A stretch of DNA of 64,000 bases. Source: Salarias fasciatus. Taxonomy: Eukaryota > Chordata > Actinopteri > Blenniiformes > Blenniidae. Below, one piece after another: positions 1 through 22,134 of the stretch. The notes below the pieces were generated by a model. It saw only the letters and a list, made by a program, of their open reading frames with translations. It was not told the origin of the DNA and made no database searches. The stretch lies in assembly GCF_902148845.1 (NCBI RefSeq), contig NC_043753.1, forward strand, positions 6,995,750 to 7,059,749, given 5' to 3'. Made by a program: the position numbers and the translations under genes. Every line of letters begins with the position of its first letter. Within the stretch, counting starts at the first letter, position 1.

Positions 1-530
1 TGCCTCCCTCGCAAAATCGAGCAGCCACCTGCCCCAGCCCCATGGCAGAGCACCACGCAGGCTACAGCATGACCTCCATTGCCTCTGTTTAGAATCATGA
101 AACAGCCCGAAGACCGCCCTGCAGTTTCTCTCAATTCATGTTCGTCAGGAAAAAATTCACTTGCTATTGACAAAGAGAGCAATATCCACATCGTCTCCTG
201 AACAATTTAAGAGCTGTTTTTAATCTCGGTATTTCCTGGTCCCCAAACAAGGAGGTACTGGGATTCGTCCAATCCTGGATGTCCAGGCTCTGAACAAATA
301 CCTCTGAACAAACACCTCCAAACATACAAGTCCAGGATGCTCACACATGCATCCTTGTTGTGTATGTTGCATCAGAATTACTTTATATCTATTAGTTTAT
401 ATCTTTTATTTAATTATATCTGTCTTAAATTTATATTTAAATTATATTTATTTTTTTCTATGTATGGTTGAGCTTTGTAAATTTTCACAATTCACATTTC
501 TATTCTATTTATATTTCTTTTCTCTGTGAT

Positions 531-600
531 GCTAGAACATTGCAATTTCCCCCTTTGGGACAAATAAAGGACTTTCAATTCATTTTAATTCATGTCCACA
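531..600 (+). repeat. non-LTR retroposon 3' tail
   Basis: A short stretch with the fish retroposon-tail pattern: gaacattgcaatttccccc, then a phrase of the type tttgggacaaataaagga, then a simple TTCAATTCATTTTAATTCA end. It lies just downstream of the last visible LRR exon of the NLR gene, so the rest of that gene may have been displaced. The exact LINE or SINE family is not assigned. Confidence 0.5.
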
Positions 601-676
601 GACTTCAGCAACAGCTCAGATCAAAGCTGCTGACAAACATTTCTCCTTCTAAAGCAGCATCAGACGGTCAACTGAC

Positions 677-10386
<9,710 letters not shown>

Positions 10387-10439
10387 CTTCAGTCAGGCTG
10401 AGAGAGAAACCAGCAACAAGAACAAAGCTGTGAAACCTG

Positions 10440-10640
10440 TTGAAGACTCACTGTCAGCGATCAGACTCCTCACATGTGGAACCAGCTCCCAGTTTCAGTG
10501 ATGGAGGTTCACACAGTCTCTACTTTGAAGGTTAAGACTTTTCTAATGAGTAAAAACTGACAGTTAGAGCTGGTTCAGGTCACCTTGGATCATTTTCTAA
10601 TGAAGCATCTATAGGTTTAAACTGGTGGGAGACGTGTTGC
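10440..10640 (+). repeat. non-LTR retrotransposon ORF2 C-terminal scrap
   Basis: The plus-strand translation across 10474-10545 reads WNQLPVSVMEVHTVSTLKVK, then TFLMS, the C-terminal pattern of fish LINE ORF2 (WNxLPxxVxxxxSxxxFKxxLKxxL). It is followed by an AT-rich tail-like stretch. It lies in the first NLR intron. Confidence 0.55.
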
Positions 10641-10720
10641 GAACACACACAAACACACACACAGTTTCTTTTGTTCAAAACACTTTGACATTAGAAGACA
10701 AAAGTTGGACAAACACTCAC

Positions 10721-10800
10721 CTGCTCCTCCTTCTCTGACAGTCGACTGAAAGTTGAGAATCTGAACTCAGTTCTTCACTTCATGGTTTGCTGGTTGGACT
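10721..10800 (-). other. probable 5' UTR exon and promoter-proximal region of the NLR gene
   Basis: On the minus strand a stretch ending GGAGGAGCAG is followed by a strong donor, GTGAGTG. It lies 325 bp before the exon with the ATG, whose acceptor is ctctctcag at 10397-10398. This fits a non-coding first exon. The upper boundary is not defined by the sequence. Confidence 0.45.
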
Positions 10801-12432
10801 GTTGAACAGCTGCTCCTCCTCCTCAGTGTTTGTATGAAATCACAGCCTCACAGAGCAGGAAGTGTGAGACAAGGATCAGCCTATCAAAATAAGATCATGT
10901 GTTTTGGATGCAGTGTGAAGCAGAGACAGAGGAGATGAACTTCACTTCAAGATGTTAATCTATCCAGCTGGCAGGTCAAACAGTCAACACACCAGAGTCA
11001 CAACTGAGTCATTGTTTCAGAAGGAGGACATGCTGAGCAACTCAGGAATGCAGTTCAACATGAAGATCGGGACCAGGGACGAACAACAGAGGCTCCCTGA
11101 CAGCAGTAACTTTCCAAAGTTGAAAAATAATCTTTCAGTCCTAATTTGAACTCTTGCCACAGTCGGCTCTGCTTGCTCATGTGGATCTGTTGGGCTTTCT
11201 CTGTAAAACGGCCTAGAAATAACTGTTGTATTTGGTGCTATTTAAATAAAGCTGAATTAAATTGAATCCTTGCATTAGTGTTTTGGTGGTTTGAGATAAT
11301 TTTCTTCAGGTTTTAAATCTGTTACTGTGAATTGTGAATATTGAAGTTTGACTCAAAGAAATTTCAAATCAAATCAAAATTAGATCTTTACCTGAAATCA
11401 TTCAATCATTCAGCCTCTTTCCTTTCTCATTCACCACGTGCTGGATTTAAAATGAATTTTCAATTTTCAATCATTTTAGGAAAATTTTACATTATTTCAG
11501 CCATTGGAAATTTTAAAGGTGAAATAAGTAACATTCAATGGCGGGGCTTCAGGGGGGCTTAGGGGGGCTTGGGAGGGCGGCATGGCCCGGGCTGAGGAAA
11601 GACCTGCAAGAGCCCTATTATTAAAAAATGGACATTTATGAGCTTTTAACATTGTTTTTGTGTGATTACCTCATAAAAACTTCATTTAAGTTGTTATTTA
11701 TCCTCATTCATGCATCTTTGAGTAATCTATATGAATGTTCAGTCCGTGCTCCCCTCAAAACACTGGCTCACATCATGGCACCAATGCTGGCACCAATCAT
11801 GAAGCGCCAAATCCATGTGCCCAGCATCATAGTTTACTTCAGGATGAAGAAGAACCTCTTACGTCCAGAGACTTCATGCACTGTTGCTTCTCCAACAACC
11901 TCCATAAGATGGTGGCACATAGGCACATCCCTCCACCGTCAGCACGGGATCTATGTATAATATGTCTATGGTCGTCATTGCCATGCTTTTTCCCGGTTCC
12001 GGGGTGACATGATGACATGAGAGTTACCAGTATGGGGAGAGACGTGGTTTAGGGAAGTTGAGTTGTGTGAACATTACCAATATTTTGTCAGATAAAAGTA
12101 TTCCATCGTGCCACAGGTGTTAAAATAGGCTATAATTGCCTGTGGCTGACTTTGGAAGGCTCAGAAAAGCATGATACGGCTATTCAAGCAAGCCGGGCGT
12201 CCACCATGGCTCAAGGGAGCTGGAGACGGCGGGCCATCCCATGACGTGAGAATGAGAGAGCAAAGAAATGGACATATGAGCAACGTGGATGAGTTCACGG
12301 AGCGTAAGGCTCGTCGTATGACCTTCAAATAGTGGTGAGCAGGACGATAGTTCTTCATATTGAAACTGTGTCTGTGACCATGTGAGCCGCTGTGCCAGTT
12401 TCACTGAACTTTATAGGCTCTGAGTTGAAATA
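10801..12432. other. intergenic, repeat debris, no gene
   Basis: Upstream of the NLR gene. It contains a LINE tail (11170-11272) and a G-rich patch near 11540-11590. No open frame resembles a known product. Confidence 0.4.
11170..11272 (+). repeat. LINE 3' tail
   Basis: TTTGGTGCTATTTAAATAAA followed by GCTGAATTAAATTGAA is the standard 3' end of fish CR1/L2/Rex-type retroposons (cf. ggcgctatataaataaaattgaattg). Confidence 0.7.
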
Positions 12433-13532
12433 CAGACCTGCCAACCTTGGTGAAATTTTTTGAGTACCACTTGCCGGAGCAGGTGTCGACCCCGGGGGGG
12501 GGGGGGGGGGGGGGCGGGGGGGGTGGCTGTCAGTTTTAAGTTCTCATGTGGATCTTTAATTTGTTTATTGGCAAAGATTAAACAGATGTTTTTCTGATAC
12601 ACATTACATTGCGGCTGACCGTGCACGTTGTCCCCAGAAAAGAGCTTCAAAATGCTGCTACATGTCCTTTAACTAAGCATTTTTTTGCTGTGCGTGTGCG
12701 CATGCGTGCGCGTGTGTTCCATTACTAAAACCTTTATAAAGCCGTGAATACGGTGTTTCAAATTAACTGGTGTCCTTGTTACCTGGTGACTGACTTCCTT
12801 TAGCATTTCCTGCTGCTGCTGCTAGTAGCCGTAGATGTTGAAATCAGACTCATAAAAGGTCTGACACGACTTTTTGTCTGGTTTTTAATATCTATCAGCA
12901 ACAAGGGACGTGAAAGAAACCCAGTCGCCAGTTAAAAGGGACTCAGTTATTCCAAAACACCGGCTCCGCTCCGGTTTCGCGACACTCCTCCTCCGCTAGT
13001 TAGCTGCTGCGTTCAGGTGACTGGAGCTGCTGCGGAAAAGTGAAACTCGGTCGTTAACAGGAAAGCAGCGGTGACAGCTGGACTCAGGAGACACTCAGGA
13101 GACACGTGAAGGAAGCGAGGACAATTTGCACAAAGGAACGACTCTCAGACAGCTGTGAACCGGCTCTCGTCGTTCACTTGAAAGAGCCGTTCAAACGTTC
13201 ATTGAACGTCGCAGCACTACGAGGGTAGCACATGTGTTTCCTCCCAGTTCCATAGCTGCGGCGCACCAGCCTAATTTACCGGTATTTTTTTTCAGCGTGA
13301 CAAATACAATGTGTGCCGTGAATGTGTGACAACACACCGAAATGCGTGACACTTCAGAGCCCTGCTGCTGCATCGTGTTGTCAGACATGAGAACGTCCAC
13401 GGTCCGCATTTATAACAGCGCTCACAGACGTCTGCAGCTTTTTGCGTAGTTTAATGAGGCGGAGCGTACCAGCGTATTTTGATGTCAAATTGCGTACCTG
13501 CTACGCAAAATGCGTACAGGTTGGCAGGTCTG
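12433..13532. mobile_element. hAT-like TIR element, 1100 bp, non-autonomous
   Basis: Terminal inverted repeats CAGACCTGCCAACCT (12433-12447) and AGGTTGGCAGGTCTG (13518-13532). The bases GAAATA flank both ends directly, compatible with a partly eroded 8-bp hAT duplication. A G-run of about 36 bp interrupted by one C lies at 12494-12532. No transposase is seen. Confidence 0.75.
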
Positions 13533-14199
13533 GAAATAGCTAAAGTGGGTGTCAGAATGATATGGTCGCTGTCCGTGGTGCTAAAGTTCATAAGCCCCTC
13601 TGCTGAGGTAATGTGTATGCTGTAAAATGATTCTTATAGTGACCTTTATATTATTTGTTAAAGGGCTCGGTTATTTGCCCCGCCCCGGCTCTGATTTGTT
13701 CTGCTCGTGGTTCTATTGACTCTGAATGTTTCAAATCAGAACTTCAGTCCAGTCTGAAACCACAGAGATTCTTCTTCCTACTCCACCCCTCCTTCAGAGA
13801 GAGTTGCTCAGGTTGCCAGTTTAGGAGAGAACGGAGAACGTAGCTCCAGCTAAACTCATCTCATTCCACTCAGTTGAGTGAAGACAATTTGCACAGCCAG
13901 TTGTTATTCAAATACCTTTTCTGTTTTATTGTTGCCATTGAAAAAATATCTGGAATTAGTTTTGGAGCTGAAGATGTCAGTGACATAAAATACCAAACTC
14001 TGCTCCTTGTTGGCCGACCTTGGGAATTCACATCTGATTGGCTCAGGAACAAGGAAGTAGCGATGGGCTAGCTCCGCCCTCCAAACTTGTTCTGCTCCTT
14101 TACTGTATTTAAAAGGAGAAAAACTACATAATGAAAAAAAACCCAGACATTTATTGACTTTAACTTAATTTTCACAAATTCTGAGTTATTTTATGACTT
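13533..14199. other. intergenic, nothing recognised
   Basis: Spacer between two DNA transposons. Short open frames only. Confidence 0.4.
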
Positions 14200-15391
14200 T
14201 TAAAGGGGCTGTATCATGCTTTTTTAGCTAGTCCAAACCCTAGAAATGGCATTAACATGGTAATAGTTTATTTTTGGCGCTAAGGAAAAGTCATTTTGTG
14301 TGAAATAAAAGATTTTCTGGGGCTAATTCTGAAACCCGGAAGAGAAAACACTACGTTTCACTGAAAATCCCACCTCTCCCCCTGTGGACTTTGACTGACA
14401 TCGTACTTCAACCAATCAGCGCTTCAAAACAAATACGCTAGCTAGCTTTAGCTCTTTAGCTCTAGCTTCTCCACACACAAAGACACACGAAAATGTCTTT
14501 TCCTGTTAGAAACTCACCAAGCGCAGACCCTTCAGACACTTCAGACCCTTCAGACCCTTCAGACCCTTCAGACTCTTGCTCTTGCTTGACTGTTGCTTTC
14601 AGAAGATAGTTAAAGTCAGGGGCGGACTGGGGGGTAAAAGTGGCCCGGGAGACATGGACAGACTGGCCCACTTCATGCGTAGTGTGGCAACCAACCAGCC
14701 AGCAACACAAGTTTCATGTTCCTGAGTTCCTCGCTGAAAAAAGAACCAATTTGGACCACAATCGTATAATAATAATTAACCTTAAGCTTTAAGTAGCTTA
14801 CTGTAAAATAATTGCAGGTATATTATGATTTTATAGCATGTTGGTACAATAGAATTTAGCTTACCTATTTGCCAGTCTGTTAGTGACACCACCTGTCTAT
14901 ACCATGAGTCAACCACTAGAGGGCAACTTAATTACAACAATAAGTTCATTTCACAAAGTTTGTTTTATTTAAAAATAGATGAACAATATAGATGTAAATA
15001 TTATTTCTATATATATTATAGATAAATAAACTACACAGCAAGCAACTATACAAACAACTACATACAACCATGTGATAACTTATCCTTTATATAAAATAAA
15101 AACTGTGCAGCTACTATACAAACAACTATACACAATAATACAATATAAAAACTTATAGTTATTTATACCTTAACCTTTGTCAGCCAATTGTGTTAAAATG
15201 TTCACGACCATCCACAATGTGGATCACAGTCCTCTCCGGGTCCCCTCTGGAACACATGCAGGCCTATATGGGTGAGAGACAAAACATGACATTAGCTATA
15301 ATAACACATCATCCCGTCCTGAAACCTGGGTTAAAACTAATAGGTCACATTGTAAATGTTAGTTCAAGAGTCTGTAACAATAAGTCATTCA

Positions 15392-15922
15392 CTAATTTAA
15401 AGATTGGTAAGTAGCTAAGTCACACGCTAAAAGCAATGTGAATAGAAATATTCCCGGATGTCGGTGGCGTTGGTGACCTTCATATAGTGTTGGATAGTGG
15501 TGATGATGTAGTTGATGGTTGTTTGATAGGAAAGTGACAAGGGAACCTCTACCTCCTCTTGATCCAGAGTCAGACTGATGGATTTGTTTGGTTTTTTCTA
15601 TATTGAGAGTGAGGTGTTCCTTGAGACAGACATCATATTTTCCAAGTAAAAGAATGATCTCTAAAAAACAGCCATGATCAATAGTCTCATCATCTAAGGT
15701 GTGTGCTGCTTCTGCCTGCTTTCCTCTGAGACTCAAACCCCTTCTGCTGATGAGCTTGATCACATCTATGATGCGCTCCAACACTTGTCGCCTCGTGTGG
15801 ACTTGCTGTCTGTGAAGTGACATCTGAGGTCCCATGACAAGGTCCGTAATGGTCTTTTTAGGAGGACCTGAGAAAATATGCCTCGGCACAATTTCTGTGA
15901 CTGTCACTTCTCTCATGCTCAT
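15392..15922 (-). pseudogene. hAT transposase fragment (ZMYM1-like, DUF4371 type)
   Basis: The frame of 176 codons contains RRGLSLRGKQAEAAHTLDDE and DHGCFLEIILLLGKYDVCLK EHL in sequence, the signature of the ZMYM1-like/DUF4371 hAT transposases so common in fish. Only this N-terminal part of the transposase is visible. The catalytic region and the C-terminal dimerisation domain are absent, so it is a broken copy. It lies inside the element whose 8-bp duplication independently says hAT. Confidence 0.8.
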
Positions 15923-16746
15923 CGACTCTCAGGTGTTCATGGGTGAAGGTGGTCACGTCAGTGATAAAGGAGCTGCTATCTCAACATTACCATAAGCCAT
16001 GCAAAGAAAGCAGAAGAGTGTTTTGGTTTGTTCATTATATGTCCGCCATTTCTGGTTTGTTCCATCAAACAAAATGGCCTCTGCACTACAGGGCTGTCTG
16101 CCTTCTGCTTGTGGTGAAAATGGAGGAAGACGTCTAAGTCTCTGGCTTTGGCCTTGTGAAATAATAAACTGATGGGGGGAACCTGACTTCTTGGCCTTGG
16201 CCTTCTGTGTCAGCAGCAGGGATATCAGACTACAAAAATGATTGGCAATGTGAATTGTTAGAGCAGTTTTAGTGGTTTACTATCAACAGCATTTGATTTT
16301 AGTGCATGTGGGTCATGGTTGGGCAAACAAGCATTATTGTCATCAGCGTTACCGTAACAAGTCTGGGATTCACTTCTCTGTCCACATGTGGGTTATATTT
16401 AATCTAGATAACAGATTAATATTATTAATTATGCTAGTTTACCAGTAATCATCATCATCACGCATCATCCTCGGTAGGTATTTTACATAAAAAAGAAAAA
16501 AAATTAATAAATTCTGGGATGGTATCATGGAATTATTCTGATAGCGAACTTGTACAGACAAGTAAACAATTCATTAATTTATGGTCATTAAGTATTAGAG
16601 TCAATTAATTGATAAGAACAGGTTAATTTCAACCAGATGGCAACGTGGCTGCAAAGGTGAAAGACCCCATCCCATCATAATTAGCAACAGCACAGCCAGG
16701 TTCACATCTACAGGAAATGTCGCTGTGCTGAATTATCTCACTTTAA

Positions 16747-17670
16747 AGCTATAGTGCGTAACTTCGGTCGCCCTCTAGCGGAACTCTGCGTTATTACAAC
16801 AATAAAGCCGGCGCTTCCATATGACGTACGCTCGGGTGTCCCCAGTGCCCCCCCCCTCCCCCCTCCCCCCAATCTGCCACGGTGATTCCCGTTTCCACAG
16901 TGCAAATCACAGTTGGAAACGGTTTTTATTCTGCGTGAATAAGGACAGCTGGTGAAAAAAAAGATGGGATTCTTTCGAAGAGGTAATTATTGTTTTCTTT
17001 TTTTTGCCACAGAAATGTAAATAGCTTATTAAAACGGGAGACAAGGTGCCTGCTAATTTGTAACTGACAGGTTAGTGGATGAAAAGACCCAGTGGTAGTC
17101 AGCAGAAATCATTTGTTGTCCGTTGGTCTCCAGTAGCTTCTTGATGAAAAACGAAGTGTTACACACAAAGTACAGTGTTTCCTACAGGAAAACAGTTTGG
17201 CGGCGTGGGGAAGGGGGGTAGCGTGTGGTGTTGCTGCTAACGCTGCTGGCTGCTAACGCCGCTAATGCTGCTAATGCTGCCGGTGTTCGCCATCTGAGAG
17301 GTTTTTTTTTTTTTTCCCCTCTCCGTTGTCCGGGTGCTGCAAAACTTAGCGCGGGCGGGGCGCCCGGACTGAACCCTGAAGTCGCATGTGGCTTCCTCGG
17401 TCTGCCTGACACTGTGAGCTGAGCCTGTTGCTATGAGACCCTCCACTCGTCCTCCTCCTCCCTTCTTGTTGTGACGTAAAATGCGTAATTTCCTGCGCGC
17501 CAGCGCGGGAATGTCGCCGGTCGACTCGCAAAGCAATAATTATATATACTGAAAAATCCCGCGACATGTTAGAGGAGCCAATTGGCTTAATCTGCATTTT
17601 GTCATCTCCACTAGTAGTGGCTTGGCTAAAACTGACATTCATAGACATTTAAAAGTTACGCACTATAGCT
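16747..17670. mobile_element. inner TTAA-target DNA transposon, 924 bp
   Basis: TIR AGCTATAGTGCGTAACTT (16747-16764) with its reverse complement AAGTTACGCACTATAGCT at 17653-17670, perfect. It is flanked by perfect TTAA duplications (16743-16746, 17671-17674). No transposase. The perfect ends make it the youngest layer of the nest. The superfamily is piggyBac or Kolobok by target site only. Confidence 0.9.
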
Positions 17671-18447
17671 TTAACCAAATTGACATTTTCATCAAAGCAT
17701 CAACAAGTACCAAACATAACTTACTTGCCGGTCATGAAGGGATTTTCTCTTTTTGTCCCTGAGCTTCTCAGCGCCACCTTTTCGTTTTGTTTTGTTTTGT
17801 TTTTCTCCATATTTTGCGCATTCTTGCATCCATCCAAAGTTGCCGTCAGATGTCCGTCTCGGCTGTGTGTGATTGACAGGTGACAGCAGCTGTAGAGTGA
17901 GGGAGTGGGTGGGACTTAACCACCGCAGGGATGAAATGTGATTGGCTATCAGCAGCAATCCCAGGAAAACCAGCCTATGGCATCAGGAGCTGTCCAGCTG
18001 ACAGCCCAGCCTCCTTGTGGAGCGGACCATAGCGCTGTTGGCGGTGTCGCGTCTGACTTTTTTTTTTTCTTCTCGTGGTCCGACCGGCCCACTGAGGCAG
18101 CGGCCCACCGGGAAACCTCCCGGTGCTCCCGATGGCCAGTCCGCCCTTGGTTAAAGTTCATCTCCGTAATCAGAGATACAAAACTCAGCAACGCTGATTG
18201 CCGAGGGCCTGCGGGAGGGAGGGGGGCTCAGGGGAGCCATCTTCTCCGTGAGACGTCAACGTGGGAAACAGAGCGTTTTCTCGGTGCGGGAGGGGCTGCC
18301 TCTCTGAGCAGCAGAAACACGAGAAAAGCTCAAACACACAAGAGCGAAGGAAAAAAAACGCTTTGGGGGTGTTTTTGGTGAGTACATAACTATATAACAA
18401 GGTTAAAACATACTAAAAGTGAATTTTGCATGATACAGCCCCTTCAA

Positions 18448-19480
18448 ATTACTCAAAAATACATATTTTGCTGAATTTTCCCTAAATTTCAGATGAATGT
18501 TCAGGCAAATATCTTGATTTTTGTCACATTTAATCTTCCTTTAGGCCTAATATGATGAACTCAGCAAATATTTGACAGCTTGACAACAGCATTTTACTTA
18601 TATTCGATATAATATTAATGGTTCAATTAAAATCAGTTTTAATAAATATTAAACCAATTTCATGTTCATTTCAGTAGAATACAGGGTCACTGAATTTAGG
18701 GTCTGTTCTGTGGGTCACTGTCAGACTGCATGTATAAAAAGACTGAAAAACTAGTGTTGTGTCCATACCATTTTTTGGTCCCAGATCCTGATGCTGATAC
18801 CCGGCTGTGTGGTACCAGCCAATGCTGATACCGTACAGATACCATGCCGTTTGAAAAGACAAAATATAAGAGCATTTTTTTCTTCTTATTCTCAAGGACT
18901 GTCACGTCCTCCACCTCAGCCACCACATGAGGGCAGTGTTGCCATTTTTCCTCCTTTCCCCTTCCTTTCCTGTTCTCCTCAGGTGGTGTTGAGGTGGTGT
19001 TTACTGGCTGCTGCACTGCCAGATGATTTTCTCCCCATTTTCTCCCCATTTATTGCAATAACATAATTTTGGGGGGAAACAAGACAATTTAAAAACAAAG
19101 AGATTTACATTTTCTTTTTTCATTATTTCTATGCTTATTACAATCAATGCAAAGCTCATAAAACCAGCATTTAAAAAGAAAAAAATACAATGACTCAAGA
19201 ATAAAATTAGTTTAAATGGATACAGAAAATAAAAAGCTTCAATACATGGCAATTTATCCTCAGAATGGAAACAGACATCAGCTCTGTTTAATACTCGACA
19301 TGAATATAAATGTGATAATTGTCTGCAGAGCTGCACCACTTCGTATATACAGGCCTGGCTGATGCTGAGATCCACCAAAACAACAGATTTCATGACAAAA
19401 ATTACAATCATGCAGGTAGAAACGATCTGAAATAATAAAGCAGGTCACTGATGATGCTTTAACGCCTTGGTCTTCTCCAT
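18448..19480. other. 3' flank / 3' UTR of Siglec-like gene A
   Basis: No gene. The part 19061-19410 is closely similar to 25113-25450 downstream of gene B, so it was duplicated with the receptor genes and probably holds the 3' UTR. Confidence 0.5.
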
Positions 19481-22134
19481 TTATGCCGGATTTACATTCA
19501 CTGTGTTGACGTAGTCTGCTTCTGGCGAGTCCTGTGTGGAAATGAAACAACACAGCAAAAAAGTGTTATCCCCCATCTGGAGGGAGGGAGACTCTCAAGT
19601 CAATTACTACGTTGTTAGTTACTTCTTGACATGAGTAGAAGAGTGACTTTAATGGTTATTGAAAGGGAGATTTCAACTTATTAAAACAACTTGTTTACCT
19701 TCACTTGTTTGCGGCTCCATCTGAACCAGCTAAAATGAAGCAAAAATAAACTTGTGAACAAGCTGAACTGTAACTTTAAACAATGATTAAACTGTCAACA
19801 AATGTCAAATTTATTTGTATAGCACAATTACAACTTAAAAAAGCAGATGGAAAAGCTTTTCTCACCACTCAAAGATCACGACTGTACAGTAGAGAGCGAC
19901 AACTTGAAGGATCATCAGTGTTTTGAAGACGAGTCCAAAACTCAGTTCATCTGCAGAGAGACACGTGATCTTAGTACTGAGAGTTTTCTTTAACTTGCAT
20001 AATAGTTTTGAGTCTTTGCAGGATCCAAAAGTAACGTAAAAACAATCTGAGGACAAACTGCTTCAACATCACCGACAATCCAGCCAGAGACACTCAGTTT
20101 AATCTGTTAGTGCTGGAGCCAAAAACACAGATGATTTTCACTGTTTAATCCTGAAAATCATCTTAATTCTCAGACATTAAAAATATCACCTTGCAGTTCT
20201 ATGAAGAGAATTCTGAAGAGGTATTTTGTGTCTTTAAAATGTGAGATGATGCTGTTTTTTTCTTCTCAGGTTTCCAGTGATGGTGATATAATAGCTGTCA
20301 AATGGGTTTGTAAATGGAAAAAAAAAAAAAAAAAAACAAGTGTTGACAGGACTGAGTTAAGACTGTGTATAAAATAGGCATTCTGATGTCCACTCATCGA
20401 TGAAAAAACCTCTTGCTCTTGCTCTTTAATGGAATCCAGCATCACTTCCTGACAATCGCACCGTTTTCAACTTCAATGATAAAAGCCTTTCACTGTAATG
20501 TTAAGATACAGTAAAAAAATAAAAATAAAAAAAAGCAAAAACAGTAAAAATTTTGAAATCATTAAATGACAAAACATTTTTTTTTTTTTTTACAATTGCT
20601 GCATTGGATCCCTGTCCACTTCAGTATCGATTCTAAGGTCCTCCTATTATTAGTTTTTAAAAGTCTTGATGGCCTTCCTCCTCAGCTGATTTGTTTTTAA
20701 CATATTGACTCTTGCGGGTCCTGAGGTCCTCTGGCAGCGGCCTACTGTGCATCCCAAAGGTGAGGCTTCCTTTAGCCACTACGACAGCCCCACCCCCCCA
20801 CCCCCGCGGAACAGCCGGCCAGAGAACCTCAGCACCACAGAGAGTGTCGATATGGATATCGATATTGGCTCTGCTGGAGTAAGTCAGGTTGACCAACCGA
20901 CCAGATTTACTGGAGTCTGTCATGTCTTTAGGAGCATCTGAGGGAAAAATAAGACTCAGATTAACTTGATTCATCAGAAACATCTGGACTGTGATGAGCT
21001 GACAGGATCACTCACATGAAACACTGAGAGTTAACTCTGTCTCAGGTGTTTTCACAGCTTCTCCTCCATCAGCAGGATACACAGCAGAGCAGCTGATCTT
21101 CAATACATCATGTGTGTCTGACAGAGTGGTGGTCTTCTGGATCTTAGTGCTGAAGGTTCCGTCTGTGTTTTCCTCAGTTTGGCTGTGAGCGTCTTGTTGG
21201 AGGCTCCAGGTGAGTTGAGGAGGGGAGTGTGGACAGGGAGTGAGAGCTGAGCAGGTTATCGTGACAGACTCCTTCTCCTTCAGGTCCTTCAGACCACCTG
21301 AGTATTCTAATCTGGGCCTCGGAGGAGAACCTGCAGTTTCACATTAAACACACATTTTTACATGTAAACTAATCCTTTGAGACTTGAACTTCCGACAAAT
21401 ATATCATTCAAAAACAACTTTTCACATTGAATTAATCCAGAGAAAGCTGTGAACTGAGTTTTCAGTCAATGACTACAATAATTTCCAGGTTGTTTTAAGC
21501 TGAATACTGAGTTTTATGTTAGATACAGCAGTGCAGACAATTTCCTGTCTTTGCAGGACACCCCTCCACAAGAAAACCACCGTCTTCAGTTCATAAATGC
21601 ATCAGTCTTACCTTTCAGTTGAATTTCAACAGGATCAAAAGCAGCTGTAGCTTTGAATGATTCATTCTCAATTCTAAAGTAAAACGTTGTGTCTTTTAAA
21701 GGTAATCTATTAAACTTGGTGGTGCAGTTTCTTTCTTTCAGGTCTCCGATGATGCTGATATAAGGGTAGTTAACTGCATCACTGCTGTTAAAAACTACTC
21801 TTTCTGGATGATCCTCAAAATTTGATTCATCTTTAATCCACAATGCAACTATTTTTCTTGAGTTGTTAAACTTTTCCTTATCAAGAGCTTCAAAGCGACA
21901 CGGGATAATCAAACAGGATCCATTCACTGCTTCCAGACTCCTCGGTGCAGTGATGAGGAGATGTTCTTCTGGATCGGCACAAAGAACCAAAACAGCTGGA
22001 AACCAAACAATTTGTGAGCTCGATATACAATATGAATAATCGATTTAAACCCTTTAAATTACTGAAGAAACATTTTTAATAATATCAACAGAGAGCTCAC
22101 CTGGGAGGAAGAAAACACTCAGAAGAAGAAACAT
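19481..22134 (-). CDS. Siglec/CD22-like Ig receptor A (possibly pseudogene or domain-skipping)
   Basis: Minus-strand exons: 22134-22101 (signal peptide MFLLLSVFFLP), 21995-21612 (V-set), 21330-21016 (C2-set), 20937 down to about 20860 (remnant of a third Ig exon), 19950-19866 (membrane segment), 19714/19720-19699 (cytoplasmic), 19531-19481 (tail, stop). The V domain has NGSCLIIPC, GDLKERNCTTKF and FYFRIENES; the R of FYFR sits where Siglecs have the F-strand arginine that binds sialic acid. The membrane segment contains a lysine (LVFKTLMILQVVALY). The last exon reads DSPEADYVNTVNVNPA then stop. The third Ig exon is interrupted by an L2 LINE piece. The ttcag acceptor of the small tail exon would form TGA across the junction; an acceptor 6 nt downstream keeps the frame. 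If exon 3 is skipped (phase 1 on both sides) a two-domain receptor is possible. Confidence 0.7.
20590..20810 (+). repeat. L2-clade LINE ORF2 fragment inside exon 3 of receptor A
   Basis: The plus-strand translation reads LHWIPVHFSIDSKVLLLLVF then KSLDGLPPQL, followed by LRSSGSGLLCIPKVR. These are the characteristic C-terminal blocks of L2/CR1 ORF2 (LHWLPVxxRIxFKxLLLxFKxLNGLAP and LRSSxxGLLxVPRxR). It is antisense to receptor A and replaces the 3' part of its third Ig exon. Confidence 0.8.

Larger units (their letters stand above)
14617..18149. mobile_element. hAT transposon (middle layer) with perfect 8-bp TSD
   Basis: TIR CAGGGGCGGACTGG (14617-14630) and CCAGTCCGCCCTTG (18136-18149), one mismatch. 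The 8-bp target duplication GTTAAAGT is perfect (14609-14616 and 18150-18157), which defines hAT. It carries a transposase remnant on the minus strand at 15392-15922 and is itself interrupted by a TTAA element at 16747-17670. Confidence 0.9.
14204..18443. mobile_element. outer TTAA-target DNA transposon of a three-level nest
   Basis: TIR AGGGGCTGTATCATGC (14204-14219) matches its reverse complement at 18428-18443. The left flank is TTAA (14200-14203) and the right flank TCAA (18444-18447), i.e. a TTAA duplication with one change, as used by piggyBac and Kolobok superfamilies. With its two inner guests removed, the element itself would be only about 0.7 kb, so it is non-autonomous. It is the oldest insertion of the nest. 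Confidence 0.8.

Noticed and set aside
17182-17536. Overlapping frames with Ala-Asn and Arg-rich sequence
   Set aside because: They lie inside the 924-bp TTAA transposon and come from a GCTGCTAACGC short repeat, not from a gene.
20705-20941. A possible independent small gene on the plus strand within receptor A
   Set aside because: Its sequence has the block order of L2 LINE ORF2 (LRSSGSGLLCIPKVR), then runs into antisense receptor exon; it is a retroelement fragment.
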